Assembly (NCBI RefSeq): GCF_014898055.3 | Contig: NW_023600993.1 | Span: 744,001 to 808,000 of the forward strand | DNA length: 64,000 bases | Source: Talpa occidentalis | Lineage: Eukaryota > Chordata > Mammalia > Eulipotyphla > Talpidae | Direction of reading: 5' to 3' | Shown here: positions 1 through 12,500 of the stretch, in pieces | How positions within the stretch are numbered: position 1 is the stretch's first letter | Layout of the letters: each line of letters opens with the position of its first letter | Program-made: the position numbers and the translations under genes | The notes under the pieces: generated by a model | Told to the model about the DNA's origin: nothing | The model's database searches: none | What the model saw: the letters and a program-made list of their open reading frames with translations, nothing else

Positions 1-3000
1 CTCTCCGATAGCATCGTCCACGTGCTCCGCCCACGCCTGTGCCTTAGCCCAGCAAGGGAGTGACTTTCCTTGGATTGGGTGTTGGCCACTGAGCACCCGT
101 CACTGAACTGTGGTTTGCCACGAGAGCCGGCACGCTTCACCTGGGAGCGCAGCGCGGAGTCGCCATGCAGGGCACGCGCTCTGGAGTGGCCACAGGGAGG
201 GCTTGTCCGCCAGAGCTGAACGTTGTGCTGCCAACTCTGTATTCTCCTCGTTCATCTGCTGCCCCAAGACACGCCCTGCTCTGCCCCCCGCAGACCCTGG
301 CGGGCTGGCGCCTCTCACCCGGGGCCTCCTCTCTGAGACCACACCTGGTGCTGGCCCACCTGCGCTCACACGGTCTGCATCTGGAGTGTCATCGCGCGGT
401 GTGGGCTGGAACATCTGCCCCTGGGCGCCTCGGGGAGGGGGTCTGCAGCCCGCTCCATCGTCCACAGCCCCGGGCGGCCGTCTCTGGCAATCATCAGGCC
501 GCGGGGCCGCGCGGGGATGCAGACGCTTCCGGAGGGCTGCAGCTCAGCCCAGCTGTGACTGCTGGATCATCGCGGGCCGCATCGCCATCATTAACAACAG
601 ATAAATGTCATACGGGGGGAGAAAATATTTAAAAATTCAATGGTTTCAACTTAAGTGGCTCATGAATTATACATTTAATTAAGAAAAGCCAAATGGGAAG
701 GATTTTAAACTTCCAATTTGCAAGGTGCTTTTTCTTTTCCCATTAAAAAATATACACATTAAGCCGGCCCTGGCTGAGGTGGAACAGCACTGCCCTGGCT
801 GTTGGGGTGAACGAGCAGAGGGTGCCGGGGGAGCCCGCGGGGCAGGAAAGCTGCAGCTTGGCACCCGAGTCCGGAGGGCCCAGAGCTGTCCTGGCTCCGC
901 GCTGCTGTGGCCCCTGCGGGGAGAGGGCCCAGGCCAGGCTCCTCTGGTGCCCACGCCCCGCAGGCGGGTGCGTCCTGGGGTCCTGGGACTGGACAGCGGC
1001 GTGGAGGCCGGAGCGGGTTGGGTCTCTGCTGGGGACGTGCCTGTGGCAGCGGCCGGGGGTCTCGCAGGCTTGTCCCCGGGAAGCCAGCGGGAAAGGAAAG
1101 GGGCTGTTCACATTTCCCTCTCTCGTGGGCCTCCCCACTTCTGACCGTTCTCGTCAGCCCCTCGGCGCTGCCGCTGGAGAAGGGCCGGCCCGTGTGGCAC
1201 AGGCTGGGTGGCAGCAGCCGGGGTAAGATGAACCCGCCGGATGAGGAGGATGTTCTCGCCGCGCTTCCGCCTTCCCCGGGCAAGGGGCACACGGGCTCCG
1301 CGGGATGAAGGGCCTCCCTCGCGCTCCTGACGGCCGTGTCCCCGCCAGGCCGGAGCTGGTCCGGGGCCACTTCCCCCACTTTATTCATTTTCACATTCCA
1401 TGAAGCAGTGGCATCGCGGCTGCTGCGGCGCCACCAGCTGCTTCATCTGAGGGTCGCGTCAGCGTCCTGCGCCGTGAAGTCCCTTTTATGAATTGTTCTC
1501 GGAATTCCTCACTGGAGCTCGTCCTCCTGCTCACAACCATTTTTGGTAGATTCATTTTTCCTTCCTTCTGATTCCTTCCACCTCCTTTCTTCTTCCAGTT
1601 TCCCGAGTGTGTTGTTAGCGCTTTATTTCTCCTCTTAGTGACGGAGCTGCTAAAGATGGCAGCAGCCCTGCACTCCGCCTTCTCAAGAATTCTTCTATAC
1701 AGATCAGATCCCAGGTCAGAGCAGCTGCCAATTTGTATTGCTTCCTCCTCTAGAGAAGTTGGATCCAGGAAGCCAGTGAGAACGTTTCAGGCCCGCGTCC
1801 TGCCAGGGCGGACGGCCGAACACATCAGAAATAATCAGCCTTTTTGTCTCCACCCCACGTGCCTCTGCACCAGGCTTTAACATTCTCAAGCAGATGCCAC
1901 CTGTGACCTCAGCCTCTGCCTGGACCCGCGGACTGAGGGCTCCAGGTGCTCTCGGGGACTGTGATTTCCAGGGCCGTCTGCAGGGGGAGACCTTTGCCTC
2001 TACCCGGCGTATCCCCGCCCCACCAGCACCCACGGCCCCACCCGCTCCGGGCCTCGGGAGCCTGCTGCAGTCTTACCCGCCCCACAGCAGTTCAGCCCGG
2101 CCAGGCCAATTTCCAGGCACAGGTGGTTCCTGAGATACGCGTAGAGCGTCCGCCACGAGACCACAGCCCCTCGCTCAGGAGTTTCTGGCTAGTTTATGTG
2201 TAGTTCAGCCTAAACATAATGGTCCCAAGAGCTAGAAACAGCCCATGGCGCAGCGCACACTCCCTGACGCGCGTCCTGAGCTGGCAGTGAGGGGCCAGCG
2301 AGGTGGGGAGTGCCTCCGAGTGGGAGGGGCGCGAGCTGCCCGTCGCAGGCAAAGGTCGCCAAGTGCAGAAAGATGGTGCATGCCGAGTTTTTATTTCAGT
2401 GTTATGACACCGGTACTGGTGGAAATGATCTGTAATGACGAATGCTGGGCAGCAGCACGGCGGGCTGGGCAGGAAGGGGCGCAGCGTGACTGAGGAGACG
2501 GGTGTGCTCCCTGGGAACGCACCGGGTGGTGGGTACAGGGGTCTGTGATGGTCACACCCGATGGAAGTACGTTTTAGCACGGCATAGCATCCTAGGTACA
2601 CGCAATATATGTTTAGCTGCAAACTGTGTGTGCGCCATGCCTGGCTTCAGCAGACCACAGACGCCTGTAAGATCCCCAGAGGTGGATGACTGGTGCCCAG
2701 CCCAGGTGACGCGGCTCCTCCGCCCACCGTGCTGGGTCAGCATGGAGCTGTCCTGGGGTGTCACAGGTGCACAGAGACCACTCCAGACCCCGGTTCTGGG
2801 CTCCCTGCAAGCCTCTGCCCAAGCACAGTTGCCCACATTGCGAGTCTCTCTTCACAAGCTCAGTTCTTGCTGTGTTGTGCGCTGAGTCTGAAGAGGTTTG
2901 GGACACGCCATCGGACTGTGTGATGATTGCGCAAGCGACCCCAGGACAGGCGACGGAGACCTTGAACTTATGTCTCCCTGCGAGGTTCCAGCAGGTGCCT

Positions 3001-3368
3001 CTGAAGGAGCCTGATGCGGGCATCCTGTGTGCACGTTGCGGATGCTGCTTCATAGTGAGTGTCACTGCGGAAACCCGGGGGCAGCTCCAGCCCATGTTCT
3101 GTGTCACCTACAGCTTCCCGAAACACGATCATCCGTAGTGCGTCCTGGTGAGCCCTGTCATCGCGTCCTCCGAGGCTAGTGACAGGCAGGGTGATGACTT
3201 GGGGCTGACGTGGGATGTCTCTGCACGCAGGCTTGGTGGCACCGGCCCCACGAACACAGCGTGGGCCGGACGGAGGGCGGCACGTGGTGCTGTGACATGC
3301 AGACGCAGGGTGCAGACCCGCAGGGCAGAAGGGGCCAGTGGGCCCACGCCTGTGTTTCTGTTTTCCAG
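1..3368 (+). other. CNTN6 upstream intron (3' part)
   Basis: No exon resembling contactin Ig1 or the first half of Ig2 is visible, so this is the end of the intron before 3369. The sequence from about 780 to 1360 is GC- and CpG-rich, and 600-760 is AT-rich. I recognise no specific repeat. Confidence 0.7.
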
Positions 3369-3572
3369 ATTTGTCTTATGCCTGGACCTTCAACGCCAGC
3401 CCCTTACATGTCCAGGAGGACAGCAGGCGCTTTGTCTCCCAGGAGACAGGAAACCTCTACTTCGCCAAGGTGCAGCCCTCCGACGTGGGCAACTATACCT
3501 GCTGGGTGACCAGCCGGGAGGCCCGGAGGAGCGTCCGCGCACCGCCCACCCCGCTGGTGCTGCGCAGTGACG
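3369..3572 (+). CDS. CNTN6: CNTN6 exon, second half of Ig2
   Basis: 204-nt exon with acceptor TTTTCCAG and donor G|GTAAGA; it enters two bases into a codon and leaves one base for the next. It encodes the C-terminal half of Ig2: the core Trp in LSYAWTF, the [11 protein letters not shown] strand and the DVGNYTC motif carrying the second disulfide cysteine, then [11 protein letters not shown] linking to Ig3. Two N-glycosylation sequons (NAS, NYT) are visible. After the cysteine it reads WVTS, where the human protein as I recall has FITN. Several further changes cluster in the [11 protein letters not shown] stretch. The partner exon with the first Ig2 cysteine is upstream of the window. Confidence 0.95.
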
Positions 3573-6500
3573 GTAAGAGCCCGGGACTCTGGACCGCGCT
3601 CCGCAGGCTGCGGGCCCCCGCCTCTCTTGTCAGGGTGGCCGCCCGCGTGTGAGTTGGGGTTCAGTTCACAGACACACTGGAGAGCAGGTCTCATCAAAAC
3701 GTAACAGAAAATCTCCTAATCAGCCTCGTGGCGCAGTAGCTGTGACTGGCGCGGGCCGTGGTCTTGGCTTGAGGGATATTTTCTGTACGACGACGTCTGT
3801 GGGGTGTGCCATGTGCACGTGGGGTGCGGCCAGCCAGCTGCTGGCTGCTGTTTCCGTGCACATATGTCGCCCCTCTCTTTCCCATGTTTATCTTTTTCGA
3901 TCACCTTTTATTTACCGGGTAGGCCAACCAGAAAAATCACCTCCAAGGAAAGGGAGTCACACCGCTGTTAGCTGGGAACCTTCCCCAGAGAAAATAGCCC
4001 AGGGTTCATACCAATTACATCCCCCCACGAGCGGAATTAGATTGGTGTCGGATGAGTTTGGGAGCAGCGTCGGGGGTAGCGGGTGCACGGCACAGAGAGG
4101 CAGACGCCCAAGGATGTCCTCAAAGCAGAGCCTGCGAGTTGGTTCTTGAACGAAACGTTCAAGCGGGCAGTGTAAGGACAGGGAGTCTGCTGGTGCACCT
4201 GATGACACATGCTGAACGCGAAACCCCACCCCTCATTTAGTTCTCCCCTCGGGAGCGCAGGACAGCTGGGCCCTGCTCGCTCTGTCTGACAGACTGGCGC
4301 CCGGCCCCACGCGGCGTCCTCGGGACAGAACTTCCGTGGCCCTGCCTGTGGGGCCGTCTGCATGGGTCCCCTCAGAATGCATCCCCTGCCAGGTGTGCTC
4401 ACCAGCCCACGCTCTCCCGTCAGCAAGCGTTCTGTCCACACCCGGCAGGTGCCATGCCCGGAGAATCTGCCGTCACGTTCATCGTTTCCTCTCCACTCTT
4501 AGTTTCTGCTTCTCCCCTTCTTAATTCCTCCCTTCCCGACCCCCTCCGTCAACATCAGCAAATTTACGGTAAAAGTAGATGAGAGGCAATTTATGTCCTA
4601 CTAGCTTAGCTGAGTGAGGTCACCCCCCCACCCACACACACACCCCCCTCCTCCCGCAACCTCTTGGAATGATGGGAATGAACAAGGTCTGAAAGGAGGT
4701 ATTTTAATTTTAATGTATGTTGCACATTTCTTCTTTTGTGCAATTGTTCTGACCACCAGAAAATCATTTATTTTAGAAAGGTATTGCTCTAGATTTTGGC
4801 ATGTAGGTCAAAAAAAAAAAAAAAAAAGATTACATTTCAAAAAAAATGTTGGGTTGGTCCTGATGAAACCCTTTCTTTAACGAGGGTCGCCTACAGCTCC
4901 GCCCTGTTGCGTGAGCCCTGGCATGCGTGAGCCTCCGTCCCATGCTTTCAGCTCCCGTGCATAAAGCTTTATTGGAAAATCTCAAACTGTAAGAGAAGCA
5001 TGATTTGTAAGTACACAGAAACGTGATTTTGCCGTAAACGGGGTCCAGCTGACACAACATATTTATGTGTCTGTGACCCAATCAGTGGGACTGTCTGGTA
5101 GGGCCCGTGGCAGGACTCTCAGAGCCTCTCAAGGAAGAGGCTCTGTGCTGGGCTCCGTGAAGGGACTGAGACAGCGCCCCAACCCCGAGCAGGGCTGCCC
5201 GTGGCCTCCACAAGGGGGGGCCGTCCTGGGCACCCCAGGGAAGAAACCTTTTCCCTGTTCCAAGGCACGTTCCAGGCAGTGTATTCAGTTCTTGCTGGAG
5301 AAACGCTGTCTCCCCAGGGTGCCAACGTGGAGCCCGGGGCGCTCCGGATACTTTTCCCGGCACTTGTAAACCCTAGATATTTATGTTAGGGGCGAGGAGA
5401 ATGAGGTCCTAAAATCATATCACGGAGTTTTCTCACCCTCTGTCACCCAATCAAATGTAGAAAAATGCTGTAAATTTGGAGGAGAAAAATGATCAGATTT
5501 TTGGTTAACAAAGCATTTGCTTCTAGAAAACTTGTGTTCTCCAGAAATGCTGCTAGCTCTTTTGATATTTAACAGGTGTGATGGGGGAATATGAACCAAA
5601 GATTGAAGTGCGTTTTCCCGAAACTATACAAGCTGCAAAGGATTCAACTGTAAAACTGGAATGCTTTGCCCTTGGAAAGTAAGGTTGTTTTGTGTTTTAT
5701 TTCCTGGTTGTTTTAATTTTGTTTAACTTCCGGTTATTCAAGCATTGCTCTAAAGCTAAGTGCCAAGTAGCTCTCAAATGCTGGACAAAGTGGGGTCTTC
5801 TTATTGGGAAATAAGCAGACCTGCACACTGCTCTGAAAGTGACCGGGGCTGCACTTCCTCCACAGGTCCCTGCAGTGGGGCCCAGGGGGCGCACCCAGGC
5901 CTGCAGAGGGTGGGTGTGGGGGTGGACGGGCAACCCAGACCTGTGTCCAGAAATACGGCATCCCCTGGAGGGCGTCCGTCCTGAATAATCAGGAATTCTG
6001 GCAAATGACAAACCTGCACTGCTCGTTTCTAAAATGGGACTCACTAGAGGCCTCCTTTCTTGGGGAACAGTTCGGATTGCGCTAACCGCCTGGAGCGGGG
6101 CACTTTGAGGGTCAGATGAGGGTCTGACAGGACAGGCCCCGCCTCCCCGCTGCATCTGTGCGGAGAACGCCCAGCGCGCCTGGGCCTCCGGCCACACTCA
6201 CGCCACCTGTTCCAGCTCTTAGACCCAGTGCCCAGGCAGGACGGAGAGCGGCCAGCGCTGCCCTTTCTGGTCACCAGAGCGCCTGCGGGCCTCCTACCAG
6301 GCCTGTCCATGGTGCTCATGTGCCTCCAGGGGGACCTGATGCCTCCGCTCTGGCTTGTTCCGGGGGTGACGGTTCCCCGGGGCTCTGGGTCTTCCTGTCC
6401 ATACGGCCTGTGTGACCAGGGGACACGCTCACCGTAGCACTCAGGGCTGCCTCTACTTCAGCCACTTCCTCGTGTGGACGCCACGGGTGAAAACACACAT

Positions 6501-9500
6501 GAAGTGATGTTCCCAGCTGTGGAAATTCCCCTCAAAGGCCTGCACCTCATTGAGGAAAGACACTGAGCCGTTCACCAGGGCTGGTTGTGCCGTGTTTTAG
6601 TTTCTTTTCTAGATGAAATTTTGTAGAAGTTTAAATGTCTCAGGGTATCCATCGTCCTGTATTTAAGGCGCCGTGTCTTCTTCTCAGACAGTGCTGGCTG
6701 GTGGTGTCTGTCCAGTGACTGAATTGTGATGGCTTATTCTTAAGACAGTGACAAATGGAGGCAAATTTAACTCATAGTTTTTATTTAGCGGTCTGTCTTT
6801 TAAGATATGATGGGCGTTTACCATTTTCAAGATTTTTCAGAAACTAAAGTTTACAAAAACAGTAAGATGTCAGCAGAGTACTTTGAGAATTAGATGAAAT
6901 TCTAGAAGACCAGCGCAAGGTGGCCCCTGATGGAGCATTAGCAGCGTATCCCATGTCCTCCGGCTGTAGGAAATGCGCAGTCCTGTAGTTTGAAACACGC
7001 CTTACCTGATGGGTGCTGTGAACACTGCTGGGGCTGGTTCTCAGGAACCTGATGAAAGTAAATTCCATGTGGCATCCCTGACTGGGCATGTAACATGCCG
7101 TGGCACGACCCTCGCCGGCCTGCCGCTTCCGCGCCGTTTATTGTTACGTCTGAGAAACTGCGGCTCAGGGGGAGTGAGTAGCCCCTTCAGTTTCTTTCTT
7201 GTTAAAGAGGTGCGAGAGACTCAAGCTGACCGCCCCCCAACTTGCAGATCCAGTGCCACTTTTCCCAGTCGTGGGGCACGGCAGCATGCGTCCTGCCCCC
7301 TGGCCCCCGGAGGCCCTGCCCCAGCTCGCTTTCTAGCGTGAACGTCAGTTGTAAAGTCCTGGGCTCTGGTCTGCTGTGCAGGTAGCGACACTCCACCATC
7401 CTGCTCGAGGCCAGACGCAGAGCCCGAGCTTCTACGTGTGACGAGGCCTGTGTCAGGGGACGCCGACCTCACAGCCTCAGCCCACTGCAGCCTGAGAGAC
7501 GCGCCACTATCGGCGTGGTCTAGGCGGGGTGCATGCAGCAGGTGCTGAATGTATGAAATTCTGTATCTTGTTGAGAAAATACAACCCCACAGAGTCACTG
7601 GAAAAGGAAGATCTGGACTTCATAAGGCTGTGTGCCTCTCCCTGCACTGACGCCCAGGGGTGATGTTAGCACACACCACACCCCACACACCACACACTAC
7701 ACGCACCACACATGCACCCCACACACGCCGCATACCACAGCCCACACACCACACACCCCATACACCACACACTCACACCCCACCCCACACCCCACACACT
7801 ATGCACACCACACACAGCCTCCACACACCCCACATACCACACCCCACACACCACATGCATATCACACACAAACACACACACCACACACCATACGCACAGC
7901 ACACACCCTGTTTTAGCCCAGCTCTCTGTGACGTTGAGGAGTGAGTGCAAGAAAGGAAAACGCAGGGTCAGGAGGGTTTGCCCCACCCCCATTTAGAGTC
8001 CACTGCTTCACCCACTAACTCTGACCGCGCCATGGGCAAGTGCTGTGGGTTCACTGGGAATGTGGATGTAGGAGGAGTTAGCACTCCGGTCAGGACCGTG
8101 AAACCTGGGCTGTGCGAGGTGAACTGGGAGTTCTCAAAAGCAATCATTTAGAAATAAATAAAAGCATCTCTCATTTCATATCAACCTCCTGGTGGTAGGA
8201 AAAATCAACGCATTGAAATCTGACCACCAGGGAACGTGCTGTGGTGAAATCGATGATCTGAAAGGCACACAGGTGTCTGCACAGCATCACCGAGCTGGCA
8301 CTGCCACACGTGACCTGGGGAATGTGAACAAGACAAATAATCGTAAAAACCCCTCAAAATAGCAAATCTGATTATGTACAAAATCTAATTGATAAATTAT
8401 ATGTTTATGGTTAAATCTATGCACCAAGCCGTCCCGCGTGACAGGAGAGGAAAGAGCAGGGAGAGAGTGAGAGCTGCTTACCGGCGCGTCATCGAAAATG
8501 CCGCGGAAACAGGTGATTTAATGGGACCCGTTCCTGACGGCTTCTCTGACAAAAGGAATGTTGACATCACGGCCACTAACTTAAGTCACGGACGTGGCGT
8601 GTTCAGTCCCAGAGGTTAAAGTGGAAAGTCTGCAGCGCCCACTGACTCCGGGATGGCGTTAAGATGCCTGCGAATCAACTCCTTGCTCTGTGTGGACAGT
8701 GCAGATGCGTCTCTCTCTTCTTCAGATGAGAAAAATATAAGAAAACCCTGTGTTTACTTTGGAAAATGTTACACAAATACAAACTACTAACAAAAGGAGT
8801 TTTTATTAATGTTTGCCAATAATTTGCAGAAAACAAATTGCATTATAGTTGAAACATTGCAAAACACTGAAAACGCTTTTAAGTCCATTGTAAAATTTGA
8901 CATTTACAAATACGATACCAATTCTTCTAAACTTGCAAAATTAACAAACATGAAAACAACATACTGCCGGGAAAACAAATTATGTGATAGGCATAATTAA
9001 CAATCTGAAAATAACAAAATCAAACTTCTTGCTTTTTAAATGACAAATCTATACTTGTAGGTTTATTGCCAAGTGTTTTTACAAAGACTCTTGAATGATG
9101 ATTATAAATCATATTTTCTGACATCTTCTCATAAAAATACTGCTGTGCAGCATTTGGCTTTAGTCATTTTTCCCCAAACATGGGGACTGCTTTGTGCAAA
9201 TCCATTTAAATCGCTGTTTACTTCCGGAGACACGCCGTTCCCTCCGTTGTCAGATGTGGGGTAAACGTTAAGCCGGGGCTAGTCGTTGGGCCGGGAGGAG
9301 TGAAGCCAAAGTCCTTAGTGAAGTGCTGTGATCTCGTCTGGTCGCCAGCCGCTGGCCACTCTGTGTGGTCTACGCTGTACCGGCCTTGAGACGGGGTTTG
9401 CCCAGTTTGAAATTGGAGCAGGAGAGCAGGGGCGGGGGAGGCGGGGGTCAGCGGGTGACCAGCGAGGAGGACAAAGGGGGTCAGGCAGGCTCCCGGGCAG

Positions 9501-12500
9501 CGCTGCTTCTCGCCACTTCTTCGTCTCCAGGACCTGAGGTGGCTCCTGCGGCGCTGACTGGTCCTTGCGACCTGCCATGCACCGGACACCCCGGCTTGAC
9601 CGCCGCGCGGCCCTTGCTCCTGCGAGCGCCCATCCTCATGACTGTGGGCATTGCTTGGTGTTCCTCTCGCTCCAGGTCCCCTGAGCTTCCTGCATCTGCG
9701 CTTTGGCGTCTGTCTCCTTTTGAAAATTCTCAACCAGTATTTCTTCCAAGATTTCTTTCTACTGCTTAATTTTCTTTCTTTGCCGTTTGGTCTGTCCGTC
9801 ACACGTCTCTCCCACCTTTTGTTACGGTGTCCAGCCCTTGGACAGTCAGGTATTTTTTTTCTTTCATTTGTTTCCTCTTTTTATTTTCACTTGGGGAGTT
9901 TCTTCTCGGCATCAGTACTTGCCGCTCCTTCCTCGGCCACGTTCACCAGCACGCCGTGAGCCCGCCAGAGGCTTTGCTCCTTTTTATTAAACGTCTTTAA
10001 TTGCGAGTAGATACTTGGCCCTTCCTTAGAATTTCCTTCTCTGCTCAGATGGCCCATCTGCTCTTGAGGTTGTCCACTGTGAGCCGTCGCACGTAACCTG
10101 GCGACTTCACATTTCCAGTCTGATATTCCCAGAATATCTGCTGTATTTGAGTCTGGTTCTGGTGCTTGGTCCGTGACTTCACACTGTGCCTCTGAACATG
10201 TCTTTATTGTTGGAATCTGCAGTGATGTGTCGGCTAAGGGACCGGGGTAGCCGAAGCTGCCCGCTGCCCGTGAGGCTCCGTGTCCATCTGGGACTCGGGC
10301 TGTCTCCGCTGTTTGCTGTGCATCAGAGGCTGCTTCCTGCTGTGTTTTCACACCCCCCACACTGTGTTTTCCCAGTGTGGCCCATTGTCTTCGGGCTTCC
10401 CCAGAACCTTTGAATTAGCAGCTGCTGAGGCCTGGTGTTGAGCTGCAGGCCCCGCGGTCACACAAGAGCCTGCTGATGCCCTGGGGCCAGGGTAGCTGAC
10501 GCTCATCCTGTCATCTGGGGGTCTATTTCTACCACCTGGTTTCTCTCCTCATCACAGTTGTCATTTTATGCGTTTTATGGTGTCAGTAATTTCACATTGA
10601 ATTATAGACATAATGTTGTGTTGTTGAGTGATGAATGGTGATGTTGTTATGGAAATAATTGGGTTTTATTGATTGGAGTTATATTTGTGTGAACCTGCTC
10701 CACGTTCCTGAGGCTTAGTGTTAGTTTCCTCGGGGTCGACGTAGGGTAGACCACAGCCAAAGGCCAGTTTTCTTCTAAATTGTCCTCTGTCCTGCCCGTG
10801 TCTCTAGATCTCTCTTCCTGAGCTGCTGTTGCCACCTCCTCAGCCCAGCCTGAGCTCTGAACACTTTTCTTTCCAGCCTCCTGAGACTCACACTGGGTTC
10901 TGGAGCCTTTGCTCTGGTGCCCTCCAGCAACTCCAGCGCCCCTGAGTTTTGCTGGGTCCCTTCAGCCCTGTGAAGCCCCTGCGTCCCCGTCTGCGCTCCT
11001 GTCCTCGTCTGATGCGGAAGGGCCTGTGGACCGTGTGCCCCGTGGGTCCCCTCCAGGAATCTCTGTTCTGTGTTGCCCAGTGCTGGGGTCAAAACTACGT
11101 CTGCTGGTGTTCTAATTGTTCCAGCCGGAGGGTAGAAGCAGTCCAGTTACTCCAGTGTGGCCGGGAAGATTGTTTGGGATGATGATTTTGAAGGTAAATG
11201 GAATAGAGTTAGGACCAATTAGGGCTTTGGTCAACAAGTTGCAAATCTGGAATTCAGATCTGCAACTCACTCATTCTGACTTAAAAATCACACACATGCC
11301 ATTTGGTATTTACATCAAATTACCTTTTAATGTGAATTAATTCCCCATGTCATATGCACTTAACCTCAGTTCTGCAAATGTCTTCCTAGGAAAGGGTTTG
11401 AAAAAATTTCAGCAAAATGTTAAAAAGATTTTATCTCGGGAATAGAATGATGGACATATTTCCCATTTAGTCTCTGTCATTCCTAATGTTTCAGCAACAA
11501 GTAAAGTTTTCATTTAATATATTCAAAATAAAAACTCAAAAGATAACCTTTTTAAAATTCAAACTGCCTTTTAATGAGAAGAAATAGTGTTTTCCAAAAT
11601 CACTCAGCCCCGACGAGTGACAGCTACTGGCCTGCTCGTGGCAGTGCCCTCTCTGCCATTTCTGGAAATCTGGGGTAGACAGTTCAGGAGGGTGGGGGAC
11701 AGCTTCAGTCGCAGCCTGTCACCCAGGAGGACAGACAGGGGCCTCTGGAAGGTAGATGGGGGCGCCCGTTCAGGGGACAGACCCCCTGACTGTGTGGGCT
11801 CTGGGAGGGAGTGCCCCGCCCACAGCTCGGACGCTGGTGTGCTGCGGGGAATTCGAGTGTGTGACGTGCTTCCGTGTTGGGCTTGAGTCGACGTGATCTG
11901 AGGTTTCCACTCTCAGTTTTGTCTCAATTCTCTAACACGGCAGACTCTTAACTATTGGAGCTGTGAATTAACTGTTGTGAGCTCCCCGAGAGGCAACTGT
12001 GGGTGCGTGCAGATGCCCACGGCTGCTTGACATGCATGTCCCTATCGGGGGGCGCCCTGTGCCAGTGAGGGATCCAGGTCTCTGAGTCACCTCCTGTATC
12101 AGCCAGCACCCCTCCTCCCCCCCCCCGCATTGGTTGAGTCTCAGTTGGGTGACTTTGCTGGCAATGTTCTTAGCGTGTGAATAAAACTCGGAGCGGGCTC
12201 GATGTCCTCTGTGTGCTGAGTCTTCACCCAAAGGACTGTATTTCTGAATGCGTGCATCTCTTGCTGATTTTGTTCTAGTTTATAAAGGAAAAGGTACCTA
12301 GCTTGGCTATTCATGTCAAACTATACGTTTAAGTCTCACCGAGATGTTTTGTGGGTTCCGGGGCTTTGGATGAGACACAGATGTCTGCCATTGCTCTTCT
12401 CCTACCCATCTGGGGCCACTGCCCGTCCTGGGGCAGGGAACTGACCACTCAGGACAGTGGCAGTGTTTTCCAGCCAACCTGGACACCTTCGGAGTTTGCA

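Noticed and set aside
7632..7944. His/Thr-repeat protein
   Set aside because: Open frames in a CA-rich tandem repeat.
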